Of a stretch of DNA of 47,293 nt, positions 37,585-46,723 are shown piece by piece. The position numbers and the translations under genes are program-made. Positions within the stretch are counted from its first letter, which is position 1, and each line of letters opens with the position of its first letter. Source of the stretch: Aquabacterium sp. (lineage in GTDB: Bacteria; Pseudomonadota; Gammaproteobacteria; Burkholderiales; Burkholderiaceae_C). The stretch spans positions 1 to 47,293 of the forward strand of contig NZ_JAIZVX010000011.1 of NCBI RefSeq assembly GCF_021768455.1. The letters run 5' to 3'. A model generated the notes under the pieces. The model did not search any database. It was not told the origin of the DNA and worked only from the letters and a program-made list of their open reading frames with translations.

Positions 37585-38658
37585 ATGCACGCCACCCAGT
37601 CCCCCATGTCGTCCGTCCCGATGCCCGCTTTGGGCAGCTGGAAGCAGGCCGCCAGCGTCTGCGGTTTCCCCTTCGAGCCCGTCCTCCATGATGTCGGAAT
37701 CGGGTTACAGGAGAAGTCACACCTGCCGCTGAGGGTCACCCCAGATGCCTTGCTCAAGGCCTTTTCTCGCTGTGTCGAGAGCGCCAAGGGGCGCCATTTC
37801 CCCTTCGTGCTGGGTGACTGTTTCGTGTTCGAGCACTTTGCCGAGTTCGATGCCTTCATCGCCTCCTGCGCCACCGTCCGCGACATCCTCGAGGTGGCCG
37901 GTTGGGCCCGCGAACTGCTCGCGCCGTGGATGAATTTGCGACTCGACGAGTTCAACGCAGAGGCCCATCTGCGCGTCGAGATGACCGTGCCCAAGTCGGA
38001 GAGCCGCAAGCTGGCGCCGGTGCGCGAGGTCATGCTGGCCGTGCTGCACCAGCTCATCAGCCGCGCCACGCGTGAACCGCAGTGGTTGCTGTCCGTGCGC
38101 GTCTCCAGCCCCAAGACCGACTACCACCAGGAGTTCAACGACCACTTCGGCGTGCCCGTCTTCTTCGAAGAAGGCATGGACGCACTGGTGATGGACCGCC
38201 GCTGGCTCGATGCCCCCCTGCGCACGCCCGTGCCCCAGGTGCTCAGCCGCGCCCGCCAGATGATCGAGCGCCGCCTCAGCCAGGAGGGCGGCGAACGCCG
38301 CGTGGTCGACGAAGTGCGCTGGGCCCTGGAGCGACGCCCCGAGCTGCTGCGCGAAGGCCTGGATGCCACCGCCGAGGCCCTGGGCCTGCACCCCCGCACC
38401 CTGCAGCGCCGCCTGCAGGGAGAGGGCGTCAAGTACGTCGACATCCAGTCCGAGGCCAAGCTGCACCGCGCCCGTGTGATGCTGCGCCGCCGCGCCATCA
38501 GCATGGAGTCCATCAGCGACGAGCTGGGATTCTCCGATCGCCGTGCCTTCACCTTTGCCTTCAAGCGCTGGACGGGCCTGTCCCCCAGCGCCTGGCGCAA
38601 CCAGCTGGGCCTGGGCGTCTCGCCCAGCATGGCGCCCCGCGTGCCGGTGGCCTCCTGA
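37585..38658 (+). CDS. AraC-family regulator with arabinose-binding-like N-terminus, copy 2
   Basis: A 357-residue paralogue of the regulator at 33148-34215. It shares the sensor layout (FPFVLGDCFVFEHFAEFDAFIASCATVRD against FPLILGDTFAFESLPEFETLLTTSPTLRD) and the C-terminal HTH pair (LGLHPRTLQRRLQGEG and ISMESISDELGFSDRRAFTFAFKRWTGLSPSAWR). The first 25 residues and the final 15 are unique. Its target is unknown; the neighbours offer either the cio operon or the PF10118 genes. Confidence 0.88.
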   Translation: MHATQSPMSSVPMPALGSWKQAASVCGFPFEPVLHDVGIGLQEKSHLPLRVTPDALLKAFSRCVESAKGRHFPFVLGDCFVFEHFAEFDAFIASCATVRDILEVAGWARELLAPWMNLRLDEFNAEAHLRVEMTVPKSESRKLAPVREVMLAVLHQLISRATREPQWLLSVRVSSPKTDYHQEFNDHFGVPVFFEEGMDALVMDRRWLDAPLRTPVPQVLSRARQMIERRLSQEGGERRVVDEVRWALERRPELLREGLDATAEALGLHPRTLQRRLQGEGVKYVDIQSEAKLHRARVMLRRRAISMESISDELGFSDRRAFTFAFKRWTGLSPSAWRNQLGLGVSPSMAPRVPVAS

Positions 38659-38723
38659 GCGCGCTGTCGCAGCCTGCGCAGGGCGGGGCCTTGCCGGGGC
38701 CATAGCCTGCTAGAGTCCCGCCC

Positions 38724-39950
38724 ATGTCAGAACGCACAGACCTCCAAGGCCGGCACATCGTGCTGGGCCTGACGGGCGGGATCGCCTGCTACAAATCGGC
38801 CGAGCTGGTTCGCCTGCTCACCAAGGCCGGCGCCACCGTGCAGGTGGTGATGACCGAGGCCGCCGAAGCCTTCATCACCGCCGTGACCATGCAGGCCCTG
38901 TCGGGCCGACCTGTGGTCACCAGCCAGTGGGACGCGCGCGAGCCCAACAACATGGCGCACATCAACCTCGGTCGCGAGGCCGACGCCATCCTCATCGCGC
39001 CAGCCAGCGCCGACTTCATGGCCAAGCTGGCCACGGGCCGGGCCGACGAGCTGCTCAGCCTGATGTGCCTGGCCCGCCCGCGCGAGCGCTGCCCCCTGCT
39101 GATCGCCCCGGCCATGAACCGCGAGATGTGGTCGCACCCTGCCACCCTGCGCAACGTGGCCACCCTGCGGGCCGATGGCGCCACCCTCCTCGGCCCAGGT
39201 CATGGCGACCAGGCTTGCGGCGAAACCGGCGATGGCCGCATGCTCGAAGCCCAGGAGCTGTGCGACGACCTCGTCGCCTTCTTTCAGCCCAAGCTGCTGG
39301 CGGGTCGCAAGCTGTTGATCACCGCCGGCCCCACTTTCGAGGCCATCGACCCGGTGCGCGGCATCACCAACCACTCCAGCGGCAAGATGGGCTTTGCCCT
39401 GGCACGCGCGGCCCAGGAGGCCGGCGCCGAGGTCACGCTGGTGGCGGGCCCTGTTCACCTGCCCACGCCCCGTGGCGTGCGCCGTCTGGATGTGATGAGT
39501 GCCCAGCAGATGTTCGATGCCGTGGTGCCGGTGGCCCCGCAGCACGAGGTCTTCATCGCGACCGCGGCCGTGGCCGACTGGCGTCCCGCATCGCTGAGCG
39601 CGCACAAGATCAAGAAGGAAGGCAAGAAGGTCGCGCCCACCTTCGAGCTGACCGAGAACCCCGACATCCTCGCCGCCGTGGCCGCCTTGCCCGATGCACC
39701 CTACTGCGTGGGCTTTGCCGCCGAGAGCGAGAACCTGCTGGCCCACGCCCGCGCCAAGCTGCTGCGCAAGCGCATCCCGCTGATCATCGGCAACCTGGGC
39801 CCGGCCACCTTTGGCCGCGACGACAACAGCCTGCTGGTGGTGGACGCCCAGACCGAGCACGCCCTCCCAGCCGATGGCCGAGCCACCGACAAGCTCACCC
39901 TGGCCCGCATCCTGATGCAGGAGCTGGCCACGCGGCTGGCTGCCCGCTGA
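38724..39950 (+). CDS. coaBC: Bifunctional phosphopantothenoylcysteine decarboxylase/synthetase CoaBC
   Basis: A 408-residue enzyme that makes 4'-phosphopantetheine for coenzyme A. The N-terminal CoaC flavoprotein domain has [15 protein letters not shown], the catalytic His in NNMAHINL and [25 protein letters not shown] carries the flap Cys. The CoaB domain has [26 protein letters not shown] and AVADWRP...KIKKEGKK. It is next to dut, as in many proteobacteria. Confidence 0.95.
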   Translation: MSERTDLQGRHIVLGLTGGIACYKSAELVRLLTKAGATVQVVMTEAAEAFITAVTMQALSGRPVVTSQWDAREPNNMAHINLGREADAILIAPASADFMAKLATGRADELLSLMCLARPRERCPLLIAPAMNREMWSHPATLRNVATLRADGATLLGPGHGDQACGETGDGRMLEAQELCDDLVAFFQPKLLAGRKLLITAGPTFEAIDPVRGITNHSSGKMGFALARAAQEAGAEVTLVAGPVHLPTPRGVRRLDVMSAQQMFDAVVPVAPQHEVFIATAAVADWRPASLSAHKIKKEGKKVAPTFELTENPDILAAVAALPDAPYCVGFAAESENLLAHARAKLLRKRIPLIIGNLGPATFGRDDNSLLVVDAQTEHALPADGRATDKLTLARILMQELATRLAAR

Positions 39951-39981
39951 TCACCTTTCCCCTTTGCAGACACGCACCCGC

Positions 39982-40434
39982 ATGACCACCGTCGACATCC
40001 GCATCCTCGATCCCCGCATGGCCGACAGCCTGCCCGCCTACGCCACACCGGGCAGTGCGGGCCTCGACCTGCGTGCCGCGCTGGATGCACCCATCGTGCT
40101 CGAACCGGGGCAGACCCAGCTGATCCCCACAGGCCTGTCGATGCACCTGGGCGACCCGGGCCTCGCGGCCATGATCCTGCCCCGCTCGGGCCTGGGCCAT
40201 AAGCATGGCATCGTGCTGGGCAACCTGGTGGGGCTGATCGATTCCGACTACCAGGGCCCGCTCATGGTCAGCTGCTGGAACCGCGGCGACACGGCCTTCA
40301 CCGTGCAACCGATGGAGCGCATCGCGCAACTGGTCATCGTGCCCGTGGTGCAGGCCGCATTCCGGGTGGTCGATTCGTTCGACGACGCCAGCGCGCGAGG
40401 CGAGGGCGGTTTCGGTTCGACCGGGCGAGGCTGA
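39982..40434 (+). CDS. dut: dUTP diphosphatase (dUTPase)
   Basis: A 150-residue trimeric dUTPase producing dUMP and keeping uracil out of DNA. All five motifs are present: [42 protein letters not shown] and the C-terminal [10 protein letters not shown] that closes over the active site. The ATG was preferred over an in-frame TTG six codons earlier. Confidence 0.96.
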   Translation: MTTVDIRILDPRMADSLPAYATPGSAGLDLRAALDAPIVLEPGQTQLIPTGLSMHLGDPGLAAMILPRSGLGHKHGIVLGNLVGLIDSDYQGPLMVSCWNRGDTAFTVQPMERIAQLVIVPVVQAAFRVVDSFDDASARGEGGFGSTGRG

Positions 40435-40451
40435 GCCCGCCCGCCATCCCG

Positions 40452-40976
40452 TCAGTGGATGGTTTCGTCCGGCGGCACCTGCTGCGGTGCCAGGAAGAAG
40501 GCCGTTTCGGCCACGGAGCCTTGCTCCACTTCCTCTTCGGTGGCCGGGCGCACGTCGCACACCTGCAGGTTGATGCGGATGGCGACGCCTGCCAGCGGGT
40601 GGTTGCCGTCGAGCACCACGTGGGTGTCGTAGACCTCGGTCACGGTGTAGATGGCTTCCTTGGACAGGTCCGGGGTGGTGGCGCCCTCGGGCGGACCGTC
40701 GAACTGCATGCCTTCGGCCACTTCCTTGGGGAAGATGTCGCGCGTTTCGAAGAACACCAGGTTGGCGTTGTAGTCGCCGAAAGCCTGTTCGGGCTCCAGG
40801 TGCAGATGGGCCTCGAAACCGGTCGTCTGGCCGATCAGCGCCTGCTCCACCTTGGCCAGCAGGTCTTCGCCGCCGACCAGGAATTCCATCGGCTGGGTGA
40901 GTTCGTCAATCAGTTGGCCTTGGGCGTCTTCCAGACGCCACATCAGGCTCACGACACAGGGAGAGGTGATGATCAT
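40452..40976 (-). CDS. SlyD-like FKBP-type peptidyl-prolyl isomerase
   Basis: A 174-residue FKBP/SlyD-fold protein: MEFLVGGEDLLAKVEQALIGQTTGFEAHLHLEPEQAFGDYNANLVFF matches the FKBP core with the inserted chaperone flap, and LDGNHPLAG is the family's closing signature. It lacks the His-rich tail that lets E. coli SlyD bind nickel. Cytosolic. Convergent with dut. Confidence 0.9.
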   Translation of the reverse strand: MIITSPCVVSLMWRLEDAQGQLIDELTQPMEFLVGGEDLLAKVEQALIGQTTGFEAHLHLEPEQAFGDYNANLVFFETRDIFPKEVAEGMQFDGPPEGATTPDLSKEAIYTVTEVYDTHVVLDGNHPLAGVAIRINLQVCDVRPATEEEVEQGSVAETAFFLAPQQVPPDETIH

Positions 40977-41057
40977 CCCCCGATCATCTCACGCCGCCCC
41001 GGCTCGCCTTGTCCTGCCTCAGCCCCAGACCTTGCCTGGCGCAAGCACAATGCCGGC

Positions 41058-42287
41058 ATGAGCTCCACCAAGACACCCAAGCCTGCCAAGGCCCCCCGGG
41101 CCGCCAAGGCCGCGCCCGCTGCGGCACCCGTCACCGCCTCCGGCATTGCCATCGACCAGGCCACGGCCCTGCTCGGCGGCATTTCGCCGCAAACTTTCAT
41201 GTCGCGCTACTGGCAGAAAAAGCCGCTGCTGATCCGCCAGGCCGTGCCCGGCGCGCAGCCTCCGCTGGACCGCAGCAAGCTCTTCGCACTGGCCGCCGAA
41301 GAAGAGGTGGAGTCCCGCCTCATCGTGCAGACCGGCGCCAGCGCCTCCGGCGAAGCCGGATGGAAACTCAGCCACGGCCCCTTCACCCGTCGCCAGCTGC
41401 CTGGCCTGAACAAGCCCGGCTGGACACTGCTGGTGCAGGGCCTTGACCTGCACGTGCCGGCGGCCCATGCGCTGCTCAAGCAGTTCCGCTTCGTGCCCGA
41501 TGCCCGCATGGACGACCTGATGATCTCCTACGCCAGCGATGGCGGTGGCGTGGGCCCGCACTACGATTCCTACGATGTCTTCCTGCTGCAGGTGAATGGC
41601 CGCCGCCGCTGGCGCATCGGCGAGCTGAAGGACACGAGCCTGCAGCCCGACGTGCCCTTGAAGATCCTCTCGAACTTCGAGCCCACCGAGGAGTGGGTGC
41701 TGGAGCCGGGCGACATGCTCTACCTGCCGCCGCGCTGGGCCCATGATGGTGTGGCTGTGGGCAACGACTGCATGACCTGCTCCATCGGCTTCCGCGTGCC
41801 CGAAGGCACCGAGCTGGCCCGCGAGCTGCTGATCCGCTGGATGGAGAACATGGAGAGCCCCGAGAAGCGCCGCCTCTACGAAGACCCCCGCCAGCCCGCC
41901 ACCGGCACCCCCGGCCAGATGCCTGCGGCTTTGCAAGACTTTGCGGCCGATGCCGTCGCGCGCGTGCTGAAAGACCCGGCTGCGCTGAACACCGCGCTGG
42001 GCGAGATCCTCACCGAGCCCAAGCCCCGCGTGTGGTTCCAGGCCGGCGAGCCCCTGCCCGATGGCGTGGGCGTGGTGCTCGATGCCCGCACCCGCATGGT
42101 CTACGACGAGCGCAGTGTCTACGTCAATGGCGAATCCTGGCGCGCCGCCGGCAAGGATGCCCGCCACTTGCAGCAGCTGGCCAACGCCCGCACACTCGAC
42201 GCCGCTGCCGTGGCCCAGGCCAGCGAGGCCCTGCGCGAGTTGCTCGACCAGTGGGCCGAAGACGGCTGGCTGCACCCCCAGTCCTGA
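41058..42287 (+). CDS. Ribosomal oxygenase (RoxA/YcfD-like, JmjC cupin)
   Basis: A 409-residue 2-oxoglutarate/Fe(II) dioxygenase of the cupin_4 family; E. coli YcfD hydroxylates Arg81 of ribosomal protein uL16. The iron triad is His168, Asp170 (GPHYDSYDVFLLQ) and His229 (PPRWAHDGVAVG). The first 25 residues are a Lys/Ala/Pro tail not found in YcfD. The C-terminal helical domain ends with LLDQWAEDGWLHPQ. Substrate identity is by family. Confidence 0.9.
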   Translation: MSSTKTPKPAKAPRAAKAAPAAAPVTASGIAIDQATALLGGISPQTFMSRYWQKKPLLIRQAVPGAQPPLDRSKLFALAAEEEVESRLIVQTGASASGEAGWKLSHGPFTRRQLPGLNKPGWTLLVQGLDLHVPAAHALLKQFRFVPDARMDDLMISYASDGGGVGPHYDSYDVFLLQVNGRRRWRIGELKDTSLQPDVPLKILSNFEPTEEWVLEPGDMLYLPPRWAHDGVAVGNDCMTCSIGFRVPEGTELARELLIRWMENMESPEKRRLYEDPRQPATGTPGQMPAALQDFAADAVARVLKDPAALNTALGEILTEPKPRVWFQAGEPLPDGVGVVLDARTRMVYDERSVYVNGESWRAAGKDARHLQQLANARTLDAAAVAQASEALRELLDQWAEDGWLHPQS

Positions 42288-42345
42288 GTTCCGGGCCCCA
42301 GGTCGCACCTCATCACGCCATCGCGTCCAGCCCCGATCTGCCCTG

Positions 42346-42882
42346 ATGGAGTCTTCTGCCATGCACGACACGCCCGAGCCTGCCCCGCACGATGCCCTGG
42401 CCGAGTCGGGGCCGGTCAGCAGTTGGCGCGATTTCCACAGCCGGGTGGAGGCCGCCATGGCCGTGCTGGCCGCCGAGCCTGCCGACCTCTGGCTGGTGGA
42501 TGCCGACTTTGCGCAGTGGCCTCTCGGGCGGCGCAGCGTGATGGAGGCCCTGCACCGGTGGGCGGTGGCGCCTTCCCGGCATCGGATCACGGTGCTGGCG
42601 GGCGGCTACGACGGCGTCGCCCGCTGCCACCCGCGCTGGGTGGCCTGGCAGCGCACCTGGGGACACCGCGTGCGCTGCTGGCAGGCCCCGGCCGAATGTG
42701 CTGCAGACCTGAAGCCGACCCTGATCCTGGGGCAAAGCCTCGCCTTGCGCGTGGCAGAGCCGAGAATGGGCACAGGGTGGTGGACGAGAGAATCGGCGCG
42801 CATTGCCAATTGGCGTGCTGAAATTGACGCAATTTTGCAACGCTCGGAAGAGGCCCCATCATCGAGCCCATTGGGTCTATAG
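42346..42882 (+). CDS. Hypothetical protein downstream of the RoxA-like gene
   Basis: A 178-residue cytosolic protein with DLWLVDADFAQWPLGRRSVMEALHRWA, RITVLAGGYDGVARCHPRWVAWQRTWGHRVRCW and LKPTLILGQSLALRV segments. These suggest a compact alpha/beta fold with many Trp and Arg. It lies 58 bp after the RoxA-like gene, probably in the same transcript. I do not recognise the family. An ATG five codons further in is an alternative start. Confidence 0.7.
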   Translation: MESSAMHDTPEPAPHDALAESGPVSSWRDFHSRVEAAMAVLAAEPADLWLVDADFAQWPLGRRSVMEALHRWAVAPSRHRITVLAGGYDGVARCHPRWVAWQRTWGHRVRCWQAPAECAADLKPTLILGQSLALRVAEPRMGTGWWTRESARIANWRAEIDAILQRSEEAPSSSPLGL

Positions 42883-42891
42883 GGAAAGGCC

Positions 42892-42931
42892 CGATGCAAC
42901 GTATAATTCGAGGCTGAATGTGATGCAACGT
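42892..42931 (+). promoter_or_regulatory. Promoter zone of the small lipoprotein gene, with a repeated motif
   Basis: GATGCAACGT occurs twice (42893-42902 and 42922-42931), one copy on each side of a TATAAT box (42902-42907). The second copy is followed by an imperfect inverted partner (GTTGCGACGCATC). A repressor or activator could bind these; the -35 is not evident. Confidence 0.4.
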
Positions 42932-43039
42932 CAGTTGCGACGCATCCTTTGCCCTTGTCCTGTCTGTGATGGGACTGTGGGCTCAGCACATAGTTCCATT
43001 ACACCGGTTTAATTGACATTCCTTTTTGAGGACACAAGC

Positions 43040-43255
43040 ATGAAAAAGTCGCTCCTGCTGGCTTCGCTGATCGCCGCCATCGCCCTGGCCGCCTGCGGCA
43101 AGAAAGAAGAAACCGCTGCCGCTGACGCCGCTTCCGCCGCTTCGGAAGTTGCTTCCGCTGCCGTTGAAGTCGCTTCCGCCGCTTCGGAAGCCGCTTCCGC
43201 CGCTGTTGAAGCCGCTTCGGCCGCTTCTGAAGCCGCCAGCGCTGCTTCGAACTAA
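43040..43255 (+). CDS. Small lipoprotein with Ala/Ser/Glu/Val repeats
   Basis: A 71-residue lipoprotein: basic start, hydrophobic segment, and a LAAC lipobox with Cys19. The mature chain after GKKEETAAADA is low-complexity, built from tandem EVASAA/EAASAA units (AASEAASAAVEVA and similar). This should form a long amphipathic helix or coiled coil, like Lpp-type proteins. The DNA is correspondingly repetitive (GCTTCCGCCGC blocks). It has its own promoter zone and terminator, so it is a single-gene unit. Function unknown. Confidence 0.83.
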   Translation: MKKSLLLASLIAAIALAACGKKEETAAADAASAASEVASAAVEVASAASEAASAAVEAASAASEAASAASN

Positions 43256-43279
43256 TCAGTAGTTCGATTGTCCAAAAGA

Positions 43280-43304
43280 GCCGCTCTTCGGAGCGGCTTT
43301 TTTT
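43280..43304 (+). terminator. Rho-independent terminator of the lipoprotein gene
   Basis: GCCGCTC-TTCG-GAGCGGC hairpin with a UUCG-type tetraloop, followed by seven T. Confidence 0.95.
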
Positions 43305-43597
43305 CGTCCATATGTCGCTCAAAACAGCGCAAGGGCGAAAAATCAGGCGATCCGCAGGGCCGAGGATTCAGGGTCTGCCCTGATGTGGCCTGATCGGGTT
43401 GTGATGCGGCCCATTTGTGGGCCATTTGTGGATCATTTGTGGTACTGGGCGCCCCCCAGGTGCCGGTTCAGGATTTGCGTGTCGGGATGATCCGCTTCTC
43501 CGTCGGATGCTGCAGGCGAAAAAAATCCCGACCACCTTGTGGGTGACCGGGATGGTGCGTGAGCGGCAATGGTGGCCGGCTCAGCCGGACTGCGGAC
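43305..43597. other. Intergenic stretch with triple 11-bp direct repeat
   Basis: No gene is present. The stretch contains CATTTGTGG three times at 43412-43420, 43423-43431 and 43434-43442, an exact 11-bp period (one helical turn), then the terminator of bamC. Nothing else is seen. Confidence 0.7.
43519..43553 (-). terminator. Rho-independent terminator of bamC
   Basis: On the minus strand ATCCCG...CGGGAT closes a stem with an inner CACC/GGTG pair, followed by seven T. Confidence 0.87.
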
Positions 43598-44749
43598 TCA
43601 GTTGAGTTCGTCGACCAGTTGCTTGGTGATGCGTTTGGCGGTGGCGCTGCCGCTGGCTTGGCCCTTGTCGTCCAGCACATTGATCTGGGTGCTGTTGCGG
43701 CTTTGGCCGCTGAGCACCACGCGGTAGCGGCTCAGGCCATCGGTGGCGGCCGGGGCGCTGCCGAACAGGCGGGCAAAGAAGCCCGGCTTGCTGGCTTCCG
43801 GATCGGTGTCCGACAGGCGCACTTCATAGAAGGCCTGCTTGCGGTCGCGGTTCTCGACCGTGAAGCCGCTGCGGTCCAGGGCCAGGCCCACACGGCGCCA
43901 GGCGGTGTCGAAGTCGGTGTCCACGGTCAGCGAGGTGGCGTTGCTGCCCAGGTGGGCGATGCCGGGCAGGGCGGCGGCCGTGCCGGCAGCAGCCGGTGCC
44001 TTGTCGGCCTTGGCGGCGGCGACGGCGTCCTTCGGGGCACCCAGGCGGGCCATCAGGCGCGAGAGCATCTCGGCTTCCAGGCCCGCGTCGCTGGGGCGGG
44101 CGCGCCAGGTGGTGCGCTCTTTCTTGGCGTCTTCGTAGACCTCTTCGAGGCCGCGGTGGCTCACGTAGATTTCGCTGCCGGTGGCGGTGCGCTCGATGCG
44201 GATGCGGTAGCTGTCGCGCTCACCGCTGTCGTACAAAGATTCGAACACCTTGCTGATCAGGCCGCGCACGCCGTCCTGGCCGACCTTGGTGCGGTTTTCC
44301 GCCCAGGTGGTTTCCATGACACCGATGTCGCGCTTGTCGACGGCGAGTTCAAAGCCCGAGTCGAGCCAGAACTGACGGACGTCGTCCCAGATCTTTTCCG
44401 GTGGCAGGGCGACCGACAGCCAGCGGGTCTGACCTTGGCGTTCGAGCTTGACGGCACCGCTGGTTTGCGGCGCGACCAGGTCGGTGGCGACGGCCGCTTG
44501 ACCGGCGTCGCGGCCCAGGCTGCTGGCGCTGATGCTGCCGCTGCTTTGCACGCCGTACTTGGTTTGGCCGGGCAACTGGCTGAGGTCGGGCGGCACGTCG
44601 AGCTTGACGGTCTGCGAGCCGCTGGTGCGGTAGTCGACCTTGTCACCCGTGAGGGCGTTGCCGATGGACGAGCAACCGGAGGTGATGAGCGTGGTGGCCA
44701 GCGCAGCACTCAGAGCGAGCGTGGTCGGGTGACGGTGTTTGATCGACAT
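43598..44749 (-). CDS. bamC: Outer-membrane assembly lipoprotein BamC
   Basis: A 383-residue lipoprotein of the BAM complex, which inserts beta-barrel proteins. The signal peptide ends at the lipobox SGC near residue 25. An unstructured segment that binds BamD follows (KVDYRTSGSQTVKLDVPPDLSQL), then two helix-grip domains (about 105-230 and 270-375). It follows dapA with a 59-bp gap, the same dapA-bamC order as in E. coli. Confidence 0.92.
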   Translation of the reverse strand: MSIKHRHPTTLALSAALATTLITSGCSSIGNALTGDKVDYRTSGSQTVKLDVPPDLSQLPGQTKYGVQSSGSISASSLGRDAGQAAVATDLVAPQTSGAVKLERQGQTRWLSVALPPEKIWDDVRQFWLDSGFELAVDKRDIGVMETTWAENRTKVGQDGVRGLISKVFESLYDSGERDSYRIRIERTATGSEIYVSHRGLEEVYEDAKKERTTWRARPSDAGLEAEMLSRLMARLGAPKDAVAAAKADKAPAAAGTAAALPGIAHLGSNATSLTVDTDFDTAWRRVGLALDRSGFTVENRDRKQAFYEVRLSDTDPEASKPGFFARLFGSAPAATDGLSRYRVVLSGQSRNSTQINVLDDKGQASGSATAKRITKQLVDELN

Positions 44750-44808
44750 GGGTAATGAGGTTCGGACAGGTGGGGGCTCAGACAGGCTGGCCCCACCGGT
44801 CAAGGGGG

Positions 44809-45690
44809 TTACAGCACCCCGGCGTCGCGCAGGGCGGCTTCGACGAGCGGCTCGGAGGCGGGCGACAGCGGCGTCAAGGGCAGGCGCAGCGTACCACCAA
44901 CCTTGCCCATGCGCGCCATGGCCCATTTCACCGGGATCGGGTTGGGCTCGCAGAACAGCTGCTTGTGCAGGGGCAGCAACTTCATGTGCAGGGCGATGGC
45001 GCGTGCGGCGTCTTGTGCCATGGCGGCCTTGCACAGTTCGGCCATGTCGCGCGGGGCCACGTTGGCCGTGACGCTGATGTTGCCGTGGCCGCCCAGCAGC
45101 ATGAGGGCGAAGGCGGTTGGGTCGTCACCGGAGTAGACGGAGAAGCCCTTGGGGGCCTGCTTGATCAACCAGGCGGCGCGGTCGATGTTGCCGGTGGCTT
45201 CCTTGATGCCGATGACGCCAGGCAGCTGGGCCAGGCGCAGGGCGGTTTCAGGGGTCATGTCGGCCACGGTGCGACCGGGCACGTTGTAGAGCACCACCGG
45301 GATGTCGACGGCTTCGACGATGGCCTTGAAGTGCTGGTAGATGCCTTCTTGCGTCGGCTTGTTGTAGTAGGGCACGACCTGCAGTGTGCAGTCGGCGCCG
45401 ACCTTCTTGGCGTATTCGGAGAGCTCGATGGCTTCGCGGGTGGAATTGGCACCGGCGCCGGCCATGATGGGCACGCGGCCCGCAGCCTGTTCGACCGCCA
45501 CGCGGATGATTTCGCGGTGCTCTTCGACCGAGACCGTGGGCGATTCGCCCGTGGTGCCGACGACGCCGATGCAGTTCGTGCCCTCGGCGATGTGCCAGTC
45601 GATGAGCTTGCGCAGGCTGTCGTAATCGACGCTGCCGTCTTCAAACAAGGGCGTGACCAGGGCCACGATGCTGCCAAAAATGGGTTTCAT
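44809..45690 (-). CDS. dapA: 4-hydroxy-tetrahydrodipicolinate synthase DapA
   Basis: A 293-residue TIM-barrel lyase condensing pyruvate with aspartate semialdehyde in lysine and diaminopimelate synthesis. The Schiff-base Lys163 (IKEATG), Tyr135 (VLYNVPGRT) and Thr46/Thr47 ([11 protein letters not shown]) are in place. AAGGAACG before the ATG is a good Shine-Dalgarno. First gene of the dapA-bamC unit. Confidence 0.97.
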   Translation of the reverse strand: MKPIFGSIVALVTPLFEDGSVDYDSLRKLIDWHIAEGTNCIGVVGTTGESPTVSVEEHREIIRVAVEQAAGRVPIMAGAGANSTREAIELSEYAKKVGADCTLQVVPYYNKPTQEGIYQHFKAIVEAVDIPVVLYNVPGRTVADMTPETALRLAQLPGVIGIKEATGNIDRAAWLIKQAPKGFSVYSGDDPTAFALMLLGGHGNISVTANVAPRDMAELCKAAMAQDAARAIALHMKLLPLHKQLFCEPNPIPVKWAMARMGKVGGTLRLPLTPLSPASEPLVEAALRDAGVL

Positions 45691-45780
45691 GCTCGTTCCT
45701 TCAATCTCGACATTCTAATCAGGCGGGCGGCCGGCTCCGGAGGGGCCGCGAAGGGAATCACGGTGGGGTGTCGCCGTCTT

Positions 45781-46587
45781 TCAATGGGGACGGACGTCGC
45801 GCTGCAGGGCGGCCAGCGCGAGGCGGTCGACCAGGCTCGGGGCGATCAGTTTCATCCAACGTCCGAGCTTGCCTTTGGCTGACATGACGATGTCGCGATC
45901 GCGGCGGGCCATGCCTTCACGGATGAGTCGGGCGCAGGTCTCGACGCTCATGGCGCCGCGTTCGTCGAGGCCACTCTGGCCGGCTGCCTGGCCCTGGGCG
46001 TTGAAGCCGCGGTAGCGGATGTCGGTGGCCACCACGCCTGGGTAGGCGATCGTGACGCTGACGCCGTGGGGCTGCATTTCGACCCGTAAAGATTCGAAAA
46101 AGCCGTTCATGGCGAATTTGGTGGCGCTGTAGGCGGTGCGTCCGGGCACACCGACCAGGCCCGCCAGGCTGGAGACGGCAACGATGCGACCGCGGCTGGC
46201 CTTGAGCGCGGGCAGGGCGGCGTGGGTGGTCCAGGCGCTGCCCCAGAGGTTGATGCGCATGAGTTGTTCGCACCAGGCCATGTCCGGCACGTCTTCCAGG
46301 AGGGCGTGGGCCGACATGCCCGCGTTGTTGACCAGGGTGTCGAGCCGGCCGAAATGGGAGAGGGTGTCGGCGACGAGGGCCCGGCATTCGGCTTCGACCC
46401 CGACGTCGGTGGGGCGCACGAGCACGGTGGCGCCCTGTGCGCGGCAGGCCTGGGCCACGGCTTCGAGCTTGTCGGCGCTGCGGGCGGCCAGCACGAGCTG
46501 CAGGCTGGCGCCTTCTTGGTGGGCGAGTTGCCGGGCGAGTTCGGCGCCAATGCCGTCGGAGGCGCCAGTGAGGATGACCACGCTCAT
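45781..46587 (-). CDS. Short-chain dehydrogenase/reductase (SDR family)
   Basis: A 268-residue classical SDR: TGASDGIG at 7-14 binds NAD(P), NNAG at 87-90, and the catalytic Ser140, Tyr153 and Lys157 (YSATK). The downstream part (YPGVVATDIRYRG) and the basic C-terminus are typical of DHRS7-like SDRs that loosely attach to membranes. The substrate is unknown. Its ATG begins one base after the stop of the small membrane protein. Confidence 0.92.
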   Translation of the reverse strand: MSVVILTGASDGIGAELARQLAHQEGASLQLVLAARSADKLEAVAQACRAQGATVLVRPTDVGVEAECRALVADTLSHFGRLDTLVNNAGMSAHALLEDVPDMAWCEQLMRINLWGSAWTTHAALPALKASRGRIVAVSSLAGLVGVPGRTAYSATKFAMNGFFESLRVEMQPHGVSVTIAYPGVVATDIRYRGFNAQGQAAGQSGLDERGAMSVETCARLIREGMARRDRDIVMSAKGKLGRWMKLIAPSLVDRLALAALQRDVRPH

Positions 46588-46588
46588 G

Positions 46589-46723
46589 TCAGAAACAGCT
46601 CCAGATGCGGGTGGCCAGGTCGACGACGAGGCCGGGGCGCCAATATAAGGAGAAGACTGTTGCCAGCGCGGCCACGGCGGCCAGGCGCCACAGCACAGGG
46701 GCGAGGCGGCGACACGGGCTCAT
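46589..46723 (-). CDS. 44-residue membrane protein between MFS and SDR genes
   Basis: The frame reads MSPCRRLAPVLWRLAAVAAL, then a hydrophobic segment to YWRPG and a short tail (VVDLATRIWSCF). It starts in an ATGA overlap with the MFS stop and stops one base before the SDR ATG, so all three should be translated together. One transmembrane segment (about 12-28) is expected, with the basic N-terminus inside. Coupling at both ends is the main evidence that it is real. Function unknown. Confidence 0.65.
   Translation of the reverse strand: MSPCRRLAPVLWRLAAVAALATVFSLYWRPGLVVDLATRIWSCF

Noticed and set aside
43412-43442. CRISPR-like array
   Set aside because: Units of 9 bp with 2-bp gaps are far too short for repeats and spacers, and no cas genes are present.
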